From the NCBI GenBank assembly GCA_029783825.1, contig JAREIK010003006.1, positions 82,392-146,391 of the forward strand: a DNA stretch of 64,000 bases. The letters run 5' to 3'. This DNA is from Sapria himalayana. Its lineage: Eukaryota > Streptophyta > Magnoliopsida > Malpighiales > Rafflesiaceae. Position numbers and translations under genes: made by a program. Shown piece after piece: positions 14,480 through 29,330 of the stretch; within the stretch, counting starts at the first letter, position 1; each line of letters begins with the position of its first letter. Under the pieces are notes generated by a model that saw only the letters and a program-made list of their open reading frames with translations, searched no databases and was not told the origin of the DNA.

Positions 14480-16487
14480 TTTATAAAAAATTTTAAATTT
14501 AGTGTTGAATTTTTTCTCTAGCTAATTAGCATGGTAAAATCCATCTCTAAATTTGTTGCTAAATTTTCATATTATTTTATTAAAAAAAAACATATTATTT
14601 CATATAACCTTAATTAAATTATATAAATATATAACCATACAAAATTTATAATATTTCATATTTTTAATAATTTATGGATAAATCTATAAAATTATTTCAT
14701 AAATAAAATAAATATTATGAAATAATAAAAAAGTATTTCACACACACACACATATATATATGTATATGTATACATTTTTATGAATTTAATATATTTTTAT
14801 GAATATAAAATTAAATAAATTTGTAGGAAAAAAAATTCATATTATTTGATATAATTTATAATTTATAAAAATCCTAACATAACTTAAAGAGAGAAGAGAT
14901 TATAAAAAAAGATATATTTATTATTTTAATAAGAACGGAATATAAAAAGATAATATTAAAGATTTTACTCAAATGTTTAATTCTAATAAATTTAAGTAGG
15001 GGCAAAATAAAAACTTGAATTCAAATCAATGTAGGGTCAGTTTGATAGTGCTTTTCAAAAATGTTTATAGGGCTAAAAATAATTTTAAAGTGTTTTTAGG
15101 ACAAAAAAATATCATTAGTAATACTTTTCAAAACTCATTTAAAACCCTAAAAAACATTTGAAGTGTTATATTAATAAGCACATCGAGAAATTTTTTTTAT
15201 ACATCATCAAAAGTTTTTGGATATAATATAGGTGTCAAATGGGCGAGCTGCCCGGACCCGGCCCAAAGTCACGTTGCAGTGTCATGCATGGGCCCATGTC
15301 GGGAGGACCCTCGGCTTGAATCATGCCATGCCATGCCAAGAAATTTTTTCCCACGTGTCATGCCAAGCCTGGCATGGGTGCCTAGAATTTGGGAATGGCA
15401 GGGGGGACAACGCGGTGACGCACGATGGGCAATGGCTCAACATAACCGATGGGCAACCGTGACGTGGATTTTCACCCCCTCAAGCCTTAATTTTTTTTTA
15501 AAAGACTCACCCCGAGTCGAACCGACCCGACCAACCCTATTCGAACCATTCAAACCTAGGTAGATTCTAATCCACGGGCCACGTTTGGCCTGAACCACCA
15601 TGTCAGGCATGTCGTGACAAGCAAATAAAGCTAGCCTAGAGGGGCCTGAAAAAAAAACACAATGCCTGCCCAGCCCTTTTGACACCTCTAAGATGTAATT
15701 AAAATATCTATTTATTTATACTTAAATATCAATTTATTTTATTTAAAATTTTGGAAAAATATGAATTTTTTTTAAAATTCAAATAATTTTAATTTTTTTA
15801 AAATATTTTTTTAAAGATTCCTATAATCATAAAAGTAATTATTTTAAATTTTATAAATATAATATTTAGTTGTTTATTCATTAATTCACATTTTTTGTCA
15901 ATATTTTTTTTCATACAAATAATTATATTTGGTTTTTATAAATACAAATGTTTATGTATGTTCATTTATTAATTCAAATATTTTAAAAAATGTTTATAAT
16001 TATTGAATTAATTATTTAATGTAGTTATTAATAAATATATTTATATATCATAATTAAATAATCCAGATAATATTTTGTATAATTTTTTAAAATTTTTAAA
16101 ATAAAAATATTTATTTTAGTTTTTATTAATATAAATTTTTATTCGTATTTAAATATTTTTTTAATTTTTTATTTATAATGTCTTATTTTTATAATTATAT
16201 AAGAGAAGGTGTCTTTCAAAGATTCCTCATCCATTAACCATGATAGACCTTTAATATACAAAATTACATCAAATATTAAAACAAATAATATATATATAAA
16301 TAATTCAGTATAGATTAATGACAAAAATTAATTTTGAGCTAAATAAATTAGGGAAGAATCCCCATCAAAATGGATATATTTTTTGATAATTATAATTTAA
16401 TGACTATTCGCTTGCTATTAATATATAATTATAAAAAAAATTCAAATAACAAATTAGCTAGTGATTTTTTAAAACTAATAAGATTGG
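14480..16487 (+). mobile_element. Truncated CACTA-family fragment, right-end type
   Basis: The segment about 14900-16480 is the reverse complement of about 45890-46990. Its part about 15700-16330 is also colinear with 37660-38310 inside the complete CACTA element, in the same orientation. The copies have many small differences, so these are old insertions. Subterminal motifs such as GCTAATTAGC and TTGCTAAATTTT are present at 14518-14565 and again at 16330-16470. The last about 250 bp of the family's right end, including the CACTA terminus, are missing: the fragment stops at about 16487, where the TCTA array starts. No transposase frame is visible. A MITE (15228-15691) splits it. Confidence 0.75.
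15228..15691 (+). mobile_element. hAT-like MITE (464 bp) with 8-bp target duplication
   Basis: The ends are inverted repeats, AGGTGTCAAATGGGC at the left and, read from the right, AGGTGTCAAAAGGGC. Eight-bp direct repeats flank them: GATATAAT (15220-15227) and GATGTAAT (15692-15699), 7 of 8 identical, the size made by hAT transposases. The related CACTA copy at 46676-46683 carries only one ATTACATC (reverse complement GATGTAAT) and no insert, so it shows the empty site. The element is much richer in G+C than its flanks. The open frames of 76-94 codons inside it are not conserved proteins that I recognise; it is non-autonomous. Confidence 0.88.
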
Positions 16488-18515
16488 TGTCTATCAATTG
16501 ATCTTTCAATATGTCTATTTATGTGCCTATCTATGCATCTATCTATGTGTCTAACTATGTGACTTTCTATTTATCTATCAAACTATCTATTTTTATATTT
16601 ATCTATTTATCTATATGTCAATCTAATTATTTATCGATCTATGTATCTATTTGTCTATTTATTTGTTTATTGATCTATATATCTTTCTGTCCATCTCTCT
16701 ATCTATCTAATTATGTATCAATCAATCAATCAATCTGTTTATCTATCAATTTATCAATCTGTCTATCTATCTATCCGTTAATCTATCTATCTATTTATCT
16801 ATCTATCTTCTTGTATATTAATCTTTCTATCTATAAGTCTATCAATATATCAATCAATGTGTCTATCTATCTATTTTTCTATCTATATATCTATCTATCT
16901 ATTTATCTATCTATCTATTTGTCTATCTATATATCTATCTATCTATTTATCTATTAGTTTATCTATCTGTATATCTATCTATGTATCTACTTGTCTATCT
17001 ATTTGTCTATCTATCTATAAATTAATCTATTTATCTATATGTCTAACTAAATGTCTATCTGTCTAATATTTATATGTTAGTATTTTTACCTGTCTATCTG
17101 TCAGTCTATCTATCTATCTATCTATATGTCTGTCTATCTATCTATCTATATAACTATATATCTATCTGTTTATCTATCTAAATATCTAACTGTTTATCTA
17201 TCTATCTATGGTTATGTCTATCTGTCTATCTATATATTTGTTTATCTATCTATCTATCTATTTGTCTATTAATATCTTTATATATTAGTCTATCTATATG
17301 AATATCTATCTATCTGTCTATGAATCTATCTATCTAAATATATATCTATCTACCTATCTATCTATCTATTTATCTGTCTGTCTGTCTATCTATTTATCTG
17401 ACTATATTTCTATCTATCTATTAGTGTATGTATTTGCCCATCTAACTGTCTATCTAAATATCTTTCTATTTGTTTTTCTATTAGACTTTTTATTTGTCTA
17501 TCTATCTGTATGTCCATCGATCCATCTATCCTTATTTCTATCTATCTAATAATCTATTTATCTATCTATTAGTCAGAAAATCTATCTATTTATCTTTATA
17601 TCAATCAATCAATCAATCAATCTGTCTATCATTCTTTCTATCAATCTATCTATGTTTCTATCTATCTATCTATATTTTCTATCGGTCTATCTATTTGTAT
17701 ATCATTTGTCTATCTATATTTCTATATATATGTGAAACTATGTCTATATATTAGTCTATCTTTTTATCTATCAATCTATCTAATAATATCTCTATCTATG
17801 AGCCTAATAATCTAAATATATATTTGTCTATCTATATATCTATCTATATATCTATCTATCTATATATCTATCTATCTATATATCTATCTATCTATATATC
17901 TATCTTTCTTTCTTTCAATCTATCTATCTATATATCTAAATATCCATCTATATGTCTGCCTATCAATCTGTCTATCAATCAATATATCAGTCATTCTATA
18001 TGTATATCTTTTAATTTCCTTATATATCTATATATCTACATATTTGTCTATATATCTATCTATCGATCTATCTGGCTATCTATCTTTCTTTTTATTTATC
18101 TATCTATCTATCTATATGTTTGTCTATTTATCTGTCAATCTATCTATTTATCAATCTATGTATCTATCTATTTATCTATCTATCTGACTTTGTGTCTATT
18201 TGTCTATTTATCTGTCTATCTATCTATTTGTCTGACTGTCTATCTCTCTATTTGTTTGTTTATCTATCTGCCTGCTTGTCTTCCTACCTCATTACTTGAA
18301 TGCTTGCCTATTTAAATATCTATATATCTATCTATAAATCTATATATATATATCTATCTTTCAATCTGTCTATCTATCTTTTGTCTACCTATTTATCTAT
18401 TTAACTATCTGCCTCTCTATCAATCTATCTATCTATTTGTCTATCTATATATCTTTCTATTTGTTTATCTATTTCTCTACCTATTTGTTTATCTTTCTAT
18501 CTATCTACTTGTTTA

Positions 18516-18556
<41 letters not shown>

Positions 18557-19933
18557 ATCTATCTATCTATATATATGTCTGTCTATATATTTTTCAATCC
18601 ATCGATCTGTCTTTCTTTCTATCTATCTATCTCACTATTTATATATATATATATATATCTAACTATATATTTATATATATGTCTATTAACTTTTATATCT
18701 ATATGTCTATTTATCTATCTATTTTTTTATCTATCTGTATATCTATATTTCTATCTATCGATATATCTATCTTTCCATCTATGTATCTATCAAATAATTT
18801 GTTGATATATCTATCTATCTATCTGTATTTCTATCTATTTATCTATATATCTATCTATCTGCCTAATAATCAATCAATCTATCTCTTTATTAATCTATCA
18901 ATCAATCGATCTATCAATCTATATATCAATCTATCTTTCAATCATTATATCTATTTATCTATCTATATATCTATATATCAATCTATATTTAAATCTATCT
19001 ATTTAACTATTAATGTTTTTGTATTTTTATTTGTCTATCTATTTACCTATCTATCTATCTATCTGTTAATCTATATGTCTTGCTATCTGTCTCTCAATTC
19101 ATCTATCTAACTACTTTCCATCTATTTATCTCTATATCCAATTTTCTATCTATCTATCTATCTATATGTATATCTATCTATCTTTCTATTTGTCAATATT
19201 TCTATCAATATATCAGTTTATCTATCTATCTATATGTATATCTATATGTCTATCTATATATTTATCTATCTGTCTATCAATCTGTCTATAAATCTGCTTA
19301 TAAATCTGCCTATTTGTCTATCTATCTATTTATCTATCTATCTTTCTATTTGTCTATATATCTATCTATATGTTTATTTATTTCTTAATCCTTCTATCAA
19401 TATTTCGGTCTATATTTCTATCTATATTTCTATCTCTCTATTTCTCTATCTATTTGATTATTTATCTGTCTATTTATGTGTCAATCTATTTGACTTTCAA
19501 TTTTTCTATCTGCCATCTATCTATGTATCTATTTGTCTGTCTGTCTATCTGTATATCTATCTATATATCTATTTATCTATCTATCTATATTTATATATAA
19601 CTATCTATCTATATATTTTTATATTTGTCTATCTATTTATCTTTCTTTCTGTGTATCAATTATCTATCTATTTTGCTATCATTATGTATATCAATCAGTC
19701 TATCAATATATTTATAAATCAATCAATCAATCAATCCATCTATATATTTATCTATGTATTTGTCAATCAATTTTTCTATAAATTAAACTAGCAATCTATC
19801 TATGTATCTATCTGTCTATGTATTTATCTATCTATTTTTTGGCATATTTATCTATCTATCTATGTGTATATCTATCTAGCTTTCTTTCTTTTTGTCAATC
19901 TATCCATCACTATTTCTAATAGTCTATCGGTCT

Positions 19934-20001
<68 letters not shown>

Positions 20002-20266
20002 TACTATCTATCTATATATTTGTCTATCTATCTATATATCTATCTATCTTTCTGTCTGTCTAACTATCTATGTATTTATATGTCTATCTATCTATCTATC
20101 TATTTATAAATCTATCTGTCTATTTATCTATCTATATCTGTATAACTTTCTATCTATCTATTTATTTATCTAACTAATTGTCTATATATATATATATATA
20201 TATATCTATCTATCTATCATTCTTTATGTCAATATATCTATCTATGTTTCTATCTATCTTTCTGTA

Positions 20267-20323
<57 letters not shown>

Positions 20324-23124
20324 ATATTTATCTATCTTTTTATTTATCTATTTATCTATCTATCTATCTATCTTTCTATCTATCAAACTATCTATCTATA
20401 TTTTATCTATCTGTATATCAATTTATCTATCTATCTAACTATCTATATGTATTTCTATCTATCTAACTAGTTGTTTATCTATCTTTCTATCTATCTTTCT
20501 ATTTATCTGTCTATAAATTTGTGTGTCAATTTATCTATCAATATGTCGATCAACTTGACAATCAATCAAACCTATCAAACTATCAATCAATCTTTCTATC
20601 AATCTAAAAATCAATTTGTCTATCAATGTTTCTATAAATCTATCTATCTATCTATCTATATGTCTATCTATCTGTCTATTTATCTCTCTTTCAATTTAAA
20701 TATCTATTTATCTATTTATCTTTCTATATGTATATCTATCTATCTATCTACTTGTATATCTATCTTTCGTTTTATCTGGTTATCTATTTATATTTGTATT
20801 TATCTATTTGTCTATATGTCTATCTATTAGTCTATCTATCCTTTAATATATCTGTCTATCTATCGATCTATCTATCTATTTATCTGTCTATCTATATATC
20901 AATCTTTCTATTTATATATCTATCTCTCTATCTATTTATATTTGTATCAATCTATCATTATATATGTCTATCTATTTTTCTATTTATCTGTCTATATATC
21001 TATTTATCTATTTATCTAATAATTTATCAATCTATCTGTCTATCAATCAATCTACCAGTCTATCTATCTATTTGTCTATGAATCAAAAAATCTATCTATC
21101 TTTAAATCAGTCTATCAATATGTCTACAATCTATCTTATAAACTATCTATCAATCTTTCCTTCAATCTTTCTATCTCTCTATATATCAATTTATTTATCA
21201 ATCTCTATATCAATCTATCTATTTATATTCTTTTGCATTTTTCATTCTATCTACCTATATAATTGTCTATTTATTTATCTATCTATATATCTGAATAACT
21301 ATTGATCTATCTATCTAAATAGCTATCTATCTTTTTTATCTATATATATATATCTATTTGTCTAATCTATTTATCTAGCTGTCTATCTATATATATACTA
21401 TCTATCTGTCTATCTATCTATCTATTTGTCTATCTATTTTTTATCTACATATCTATCTATCTATTTGTCTATCTATCAATATATCTATCAAATATTCCTA
21501 TCTATAAGTCTATCTATTTATCTATCTATATATCTATCTATCTATTATATCAATTTATCTATTTATCTTTTTTCTCACTATCTATCAATATATTTATCAT
21601 CTATAAGTCTATCTATATGTTTATCAATCTATCTATTTGTTTATCAATTTATTTAAATGTATATTAATATGTATATCTATTAATCTATATTTCTATCAAT
21701 CTATTTGTCAATCTATATGTCTATCTCTATATATATCTATCTATCTATCAATTAAAGTTTCTTATATATATCTGTGTATCTATCTATATATCTATATATG
21801 TGTCTATTTATCTGTCTATCTATTTGTCTATTTATATATTTATCTATCTCTCTTTCTATCTATTTATTTATATATATGTTTATCTATTTGAGTATCTATA
21901 TGTTTATGTATCCATCTATCTAATTGTATAATAATATGTAAATCTATTTGCCTATCTATCTATCTGCCTATCAATCAAACAATCTATCTATCTTACAATC
22001 AATGTATCAATATGTCTATAAATCTATGTTTCAATCTGTCTATCAATCTTCCTTTCAATCTTTCTATCTATCTTTCTATCTATTTATTTATCAATCTATC
22101 TATTTATATCTCTATGTATTTTTATTTTTATGTGACAATATATTTGTCTATCTATCAATTTTCTATGTGCATAGAAAATTGAGATATCTATTTATATATC
22201 TATCTATCTCTTTATCTTTTTTATTTATCTATATATTGATTTGTATATATATCTATTTCTTTATCTATCTTTCTTAATATTTATCTATATGTCTATCTAT
22301 CTATCTATATATATATATCTTTCTATCTACATATCTATCTATTTATCTATCTATCAATCCATTTCTTTATCTATCTATCTATTAATCTGTCAATCGAAAT
22401 GCCTATTTGTATGTCTATCTATCTATCTATATATCTATATGTCAATCTATATATCTATTATATCTATTTATCAATCAATCTATCTATTTATCTATCTATG
22501 TCTATATATCTGTTTGTTTATATGTATATTTCTTTATCTACCTATGTATCTATCTATTTATTAGTCTATATATTTGTTTGTCTATCTTTTTATCTATATG
22601 TATATTAATATGTTTATCTATCTATAGATAAATCCATATTTTTATATATCTATATGCAAATCTATTTGTTTATATATGTCTATCTATCTACCTATCTTTC
22701 TATCTATCTATCTATCTGTCAATTTATCTATCTTTCTAACTATTTGTGTATCAATCAATCAATCTATCTATCTATCTATCTCACTATCTGTCTCTCTATC
22801 TGTCTATCTATCTATCTATCTTTCTTTCTATCAATCTGCATATCTATAAGTCTATAAAATTATTTATCAATCAATCTATCAATCTGTCTATCCAAATGTC
22901 TATCTATCTATCTCCCTATAATTCTTTCTATCAATCAATCTATCTATCTCTCTATATATCTATTTATCTATCTTTCTTTCTTTGTGTAAATTTGTTTGCC
23001 AATCTAACTGTCTGTCTGTATATCTATCAGTCAATATTTTTGTCTGTCTATCTTTGTGTCAATTTTTTATCTTACAATCTATCATTCTATCTATCTATTT
23101 GACTATAAATCTTTGTATTTATCT

Positions 23125-23285
23125 ATCTATCTTTATGTCTATCTCTCTATGTATCTATATATTTATCTATCAATCAATTTATCTATCTGTCTATCTATCT
23201 ATCTATCTATCTTTATGTCTATCTCTCTATGTATCTATATAGTTGTCTATCAATCAATTTATTTATCTATCTGTCTATGTATCTA
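23125..23285 (+). repeat. 80-bp tandem duplication within GATA array
   Basis: A segment containing CTTTATGTCTATCTCTCTAT occurs at 23131 and 23211, exactly 80 bp apart, followed in both copies by the same variant order (GTATCTATATA, then ATCAATCAATTTAT). Confidence 0.8.
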
Positions 23286-24637
23286 TCTATCTATATGTCT
23301 ATCTTTCTATCTATATGTTGGTCTATCTAGGTATCTTTCTCTCTATATGTCTATCTATCTATCTATCTATCTATATATCTATATATCTATCTATCTATAT
23401 ATATTTCTTATCTATATATCTATCTAACTATCTATCTATCATTCTTTCTATTAATCAATCTATCTATCTATCTGTATATCAATATATCTTTTAATCTATC
23501 TATCAATATTTCTCAAATTCTATCGATCTATCTATTTTTCTATATGTCTATCTTTCTAACTTTCTATATGGTATATCTATTTGTCTATCTATCTATCTTT
23601 CTATATGTCTATGTATATATCTATTTGTCTATCTATCTGTCTAACTATCTATCAATCAAACTGTCCATATATTTATCTATCTATCAATCTATTTATTTAT
23701 CTATTTATCTTTATATCAATCTATCTATCTAAATATCTATCAATTTGTCTATTAGTCTATCGATCAATCTATTTTTCAATCGAACTATCCATTTGTCTAT
23801 TAATCAGTCTATCAATCAATCTATCTATCTATCTATATATCTTTATTTCTTTCTGTTTGTCTATCTATCTATTTATTTGTCTATTAGTGTAAGTATTTGT
23901 TAGTGTTTCGTTCTGTCTGTCTATCTATCTATTTGTCTATCTATCTATCTATATGTCTGTTTGTCTGTCTATTTATTTATGTATCAATCTATCTATCTAT
24001 CTATGTATATATCTATTTATTATTCAATCTTTTATCTATATATTTTTCTATCTATCTATCTATATATGTATCTATCTATCTAGATGTCGATGTATCTATC
24101 TGTCAATAAATAAATCAATCTGTTGTCTAAATTTCTATCATTATATTTATCTATATATCAATCTATCTTTATTTCAATCTATCTATCTATCTATCTTTAT
24201 TTAAATATGTCTATTAATATGTATATTACTTAGTATTTCAATATATCTATAATATTTCTATCAATCTTTCTATATATCTATCTATCTATCTATCTATTTT
24301 TGTATCAATTTATCTATCAATATATATATATATATATGTATGTATGTATTTGTCTTTTTATTTATGTATCTATTTATCTATCTATCTATCTATCTATTTG
24401 TCTATATATCTATCCATATAATAATGTTTCTATCTATTTATCTATCTGTTTATCTAATTATCTATCTTTCTATCTATTTATTTGTCTTTCTATTTGTCTA
24501 TCTATTTTTCTATCCATCTATCTATTTGTCTATCTTTCTATTTAACTATCTTACTATTATTCTATCAAACAATCTATCTATCATTCTACCTATCAATTTG
24601 TCTAGCAATCTTTCTATAAACCTAGCTATCTAACTAT

Positions 24638-26460
24638 TTATCTATCTATATGTCTATCAATATGTCTATCTCTCTATTATCATTATATATATCTATCTAT
24701 GTCTCTATCTAACTATTTGTCTATTTATCTCTCTATCTATTTATCTACTTGTCTATCTATCTCTCTATTTGTCTAACTATCTATCTATCTCTCTATCTGT
24801 CTAACTATCTATCTATCTATATTTCTATCAATCAATCAATCTATATGTCTATTTATTTGTCTATTTATATATCTATTTATTTATCTATCTATCTATCTAT
24901 TAGTATATCTACTTGGTATCTATCTATCTATCTATCTATTAAGCTATCTATCTATCTACCTTTCTATATATCTTTGTATCTATATATCTATATATATGTA
25001 TATCTATCTATCTATCTATCTACTATCTAAGTATCTATTTATTTGTCTGTCTATCTAAGTATATATCTATTTGATTATCTATTTATCTATCTATCTAATT
25101 ATTTATCTTTCTATATATCTATCTGTCTATCTATCTATCAACCACTTTATCTATCTATCTTTATATCTATTTGTCTATCTATTTATTAATTTTTTATCTA
25201 AATTTTTATTTATATATCGATCTATCTATCTATATATCTATTTGTCAATCTATCTGTCTATTTTATCTTTCTATATATCAGTCTATATATTTTTATATCT
25301 ATCTATCTTTATATCTCTCTATCTTTATGTTTATCTATCTATCTAGCTATTTATCTATCTATCTATCTAGCTATCTCTCTATCTATATGTTTGTCTATCT
25401 ATCTATATGTATAAAATCTATCTATATTTCGATCTATTTATCATTGTATCAATCAATAATAATATATCTATTTGTCTATCTATCTATCTATCTATTTATC
25501 TATCTATCTATCTAGCTATCTCTCTATCTATATGTTTGTCTATCTATCTATATGTATAAAATCTATCTATATTTCGATCTATTTATCATTGTATCAATCA
25601 ATAATAATATATCTATCTATCTATATTTCTATCTAACGATTTATCTATCTATATGTCTATCAATATGTCTATCTCTCTATTATCATTATATATATCTATC
25701 TATGTCTCTATCTAACTATTTGTCTATCTCTCTATCTATTTATCTACTTGTCTATCTATCTCTCTATTTGTCTAACTATCTATCTATCTCTCTATCTATC
25801 TAACTAACTATCTATCTATATTTCTATCAATCAATCAATCTATATGTCTATTTATTTGTCTATTTATATATCTATTTATTTATCTATCTATCTATCTATT
25901 AGTATATCTACTTGGTATCTATCTATCTATCTATCTATTAAGCTATCTATCTATCTACCTTTCTATATATCTTTGTATCTATATATCTATATATATGTAT
26001 ATCTATCTATCTATCTACTATCTAAGTATCTATTTATTTGTCTGTCTATCTAAGTATATATCTATTTGATTATCTATTTATCTATCTATCTAATTATTTA
26101 TCTTTCTATATATCTATCTGTCTATCTATCTATCTATCTATCTATCAACCACTTTATCTATCTATCTCTATATCTATTTGTTTATCTATTTATTAATTTT
26201 TTATCTAAATTTTTATTTATATATCGATCTATCTATCTATATATCTATTTGTCAATCTATCTATATATTTTATCTTTCTATATATCAGTCTATATATTTT
26301 TATATCTATCTATCTTTATATCTCTCTATCTTTATGTTTATCTATCTATCTATCTAGCTATCTCTCTATCTATATGTTTGTCTATATATCTATATGTATA
26401 AAATCTATCTATATTTCGATCTATTTATCATTGTATCAATCAATAATAATATATCTATCT
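24638..26460 (+). repeat. About 1-kb segmental tandem duplication within GATA array
   Basis: The irregular landmark ATTATCATTATATATATC is found at 24676 and 25679, 1003 bp apart, and the order of variant repeats around it agrees for hundreds of bases. A second landmark (TATGTATAAAATC followed by a TTTCGATC variant) appears at 25406, 25551 and 26393. The duplication is almost exact except for small repeat-number differences, so it is much younger than the array's general divergence. Confidence 0.88.
25369..25620 (+). repeat. 145-bp tandem duplication inside the first 1-kb unit
   Basis: AGCTATCTCTCT occurs at 25369 and 25514, followed each time by the TATGTATAAAATC landmark and a variant with CAATCAATAATAATATATC. 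Only one copy of this 145-bp piece ends the second 1-kb unit (landmark at 26393). Confidence 0.82.
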
Positions 26461-28746
26461 ATCTATATTTCTATCTATCTATTTGTCTATCTATTTGTCT
26501 ATCTATATGTCTATCTACCCATCTATCTATCTATCTATATATCTATCTTTTATCTAAGTTTCTATCTATTAGTGTATCTATCTGTCTATCTATCTATTTA
26601 TCTCTCTATCTATATTTCCAACAATTTATCTTATTATAAGTCTATCAAATTGATTTCAATCTGTCTATCAATCTATCTATCTATCTGGGTATCAATCTTT
26701 GTATCAATTTTTTCTATATCTATCTAGTTATTTGTATATCAATCTATCTATCTATATATCTATTTATCTCTCAATGTATTTGTCTTTATATCTGCCTATA
26801 TATTTGTCTATTTATCTATCTATATATCTATCTTTCTATATATTTATCTTTCTGTCTATCTATCTATATATTTCTTTATCTATCTATCTATCTATCTGTA
26901 ATATCTATTTGTCTATCTATCTCTTTATCTATTTTTCTATTTGTATATATATCTCTTTATCTATCTATCTATCTATTAATCTGTCTGTCTATGTATTAGT
27001 TTATCTATCTAATTGTTTCTCCATCTTTTTATATGTATATAAATCTGTCTATCTGTCTGTCTATAAATCTATCTATCTTTCTGTCTATAAATTTATCTAT
27101 CTATATTTCTATGTATGTGTCTTTCTATATGTCTATTTATCTATCTAAATATCTATCTATATATGTATCTATGTGTCTGTCTATCTATCTATCTATCTGT
27201 TTATCTATCTATCTGTCTATATAAATGTCTATCTTTTCATCATATATCTATATATCTATCTATCTATCTATCTATCTATCTGTCTATCAATTTGTATATA
27301 TATATGTCTATTAATCTGTCTATCATTCTATTTATCAATATGTCTATTAATCTTCTATCACTCTATATATCAATCCGTCTATCCATCTGTGTATCTATCG
27401 ATCTATATCTCTATCTTTTTATATTTCTTTCTATCAATCAATCAATCTATATGTATATCTATTAGTTTATCTATATATCTATTTGTCAGTCTATCTATTT
27501 GTATATCATTGTATTTTTCTATCTATTTATCTATCAATCAATCTAAATGTCTGTTTGTTTATTAATTTTTCTATACACCTATCTATCTATCTACATATCT
27601 TTCTGTCTATCAATTTGTTTATATATCTATCTATCTATAAGTCTATCTATCTATCTGTCAGTCTATTTTTCTGATTATATATCTATCTGTCTATATATCT
27701 ATCTTTCTATCTGTCTATCTATCAGTGAATCTATCTGTCTCTCTAGTGAACTATCTATCTATCTTTCTATCTATCAATCTTTATATTTATATATGTATGT
27801 ATTTATATTTTTATCTATCTATCAATTTATCTATCTATCTATCTTTATGTCTATATATATGCCTTTCTATCTTTCTTTCTACTTATCTCTCTATCTATCC
27901 ATCTATTTATCTATCTAACTATGTATCTTCTATCTATCATTCTTTCTATCTATATTTGTTTGTATCTATCTATCTTTATGTTTATATATATTTATATATA
28001 TATATATATGTTCCTATATATCACACTATGTATATCTCAATCTATCAATCTGTCTATATATATGTCTATTTATCTGTTTATTTATCTGTCTAATTATCGG
28101 TCTATATATAAGTCTATCTATCTTTCTATTTGTCTATCTATCTATCTATATAAATATCTATCTTTATATCTATCAATATATCTATCTGTATATCGATCTA
28201 TCTATATATCTATATATCTATCTATCTATATATCTATCTATTTATCTATCTTTAAATCTATCTATCTATCTAACTAACTATTAATCTATCAATCTATTTG
28301 TCTATCTATCTATTAATCTATTTATCTATCTTTCTGTATATCTATCTATGTATGTATATATATATATATATATATCTGTATGTTTGTCTGTCTGTCTCAC
28401 CATTTGTCTTTCTATCTGTCGATCTATGTATTTATATATCTATCTATATGTTTTTCTATCTATTTATATATCTGTCTATCTATTTATCTATCTATCCACC
28501 TATTTATATATCTATATATCAATCTATCTATACAAGTATCTATCTAATAATATGTCGATCTATATATATATATATCTATCTATCAACTTGTCTATATTTA
28601 TATCAAACTATATTTCAATCTAGCTATCTATCTATTTATCATTAATTCTATCAATTGGTCTATTTTTCTATCTATTTATCTATCTATCAATTTATCTATC
28701 AATCTATCTATCAAACTACCTATTTATCTTTCTATCTAACTGGTAA

Positions 28747-29330
28747 TCTATCTGTCTATTTATTTATTAATTTGTATGTCATTCTATCCATCTATCTATC
28801 AATCTATATCTATCTACCTATCTATTTGTAAATCAATCTTGTTAATATTCTTTTTATCAACCTATCTAATAATCTGACTATCTATCTAGCAATTAATTTA
28901 TATATTTATCTTTCTATATAGTTATCTATTAATCAATCAATCAATCTGTCTATTTATTTATTAATCTATATGTCATTCTATCCATCTATCTATCAATCTA
29001 TATCTATCTACCTATCTATTTGTAAATCAATCTTGTTAATATTCTTTTTATCAACCTATCTAATAATCTGACTATCTATCTAGCAATTAATTTATATATT
29101 TATCTTTCTATATAGTTATCTATTAATCAATCAATCAATCTGTCTATTTATTTATTAATCTATATGTCATTCTATCCATCTATCTATCAATCTATATCTA
29201 TCTACCTATCTATTTGTAAATCAATCCTGTTAATATTCTTTTTATCAACCTATCTAATAATCTAACTATCTATCTAGCAATTAATTTATATATTTATCTA
29301 TCTATATAGTCATCTATTAATCAATCTATC
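28747..29330 (+). repeat. 194-bp higher-order repeat, three copies
   Basis: The landmark GTCATTCTATCCATC occurs at 28778, 28972 and 29166, exactly 194 bp apart each time. Each unit also carries a non-GATA stretch with TTAATATTCTTTTTATCAAC and TAGCAATTAATTTATATAT. The three copies differ at only a few positions. Confidence 0.92.

Noticed and set aside
15232..15685. Open frames of 76-94 codons on both strands of the MITE
   Set aside because: They overlap on opposite strands, span the element's terminal repeats and result from its higher GC content.
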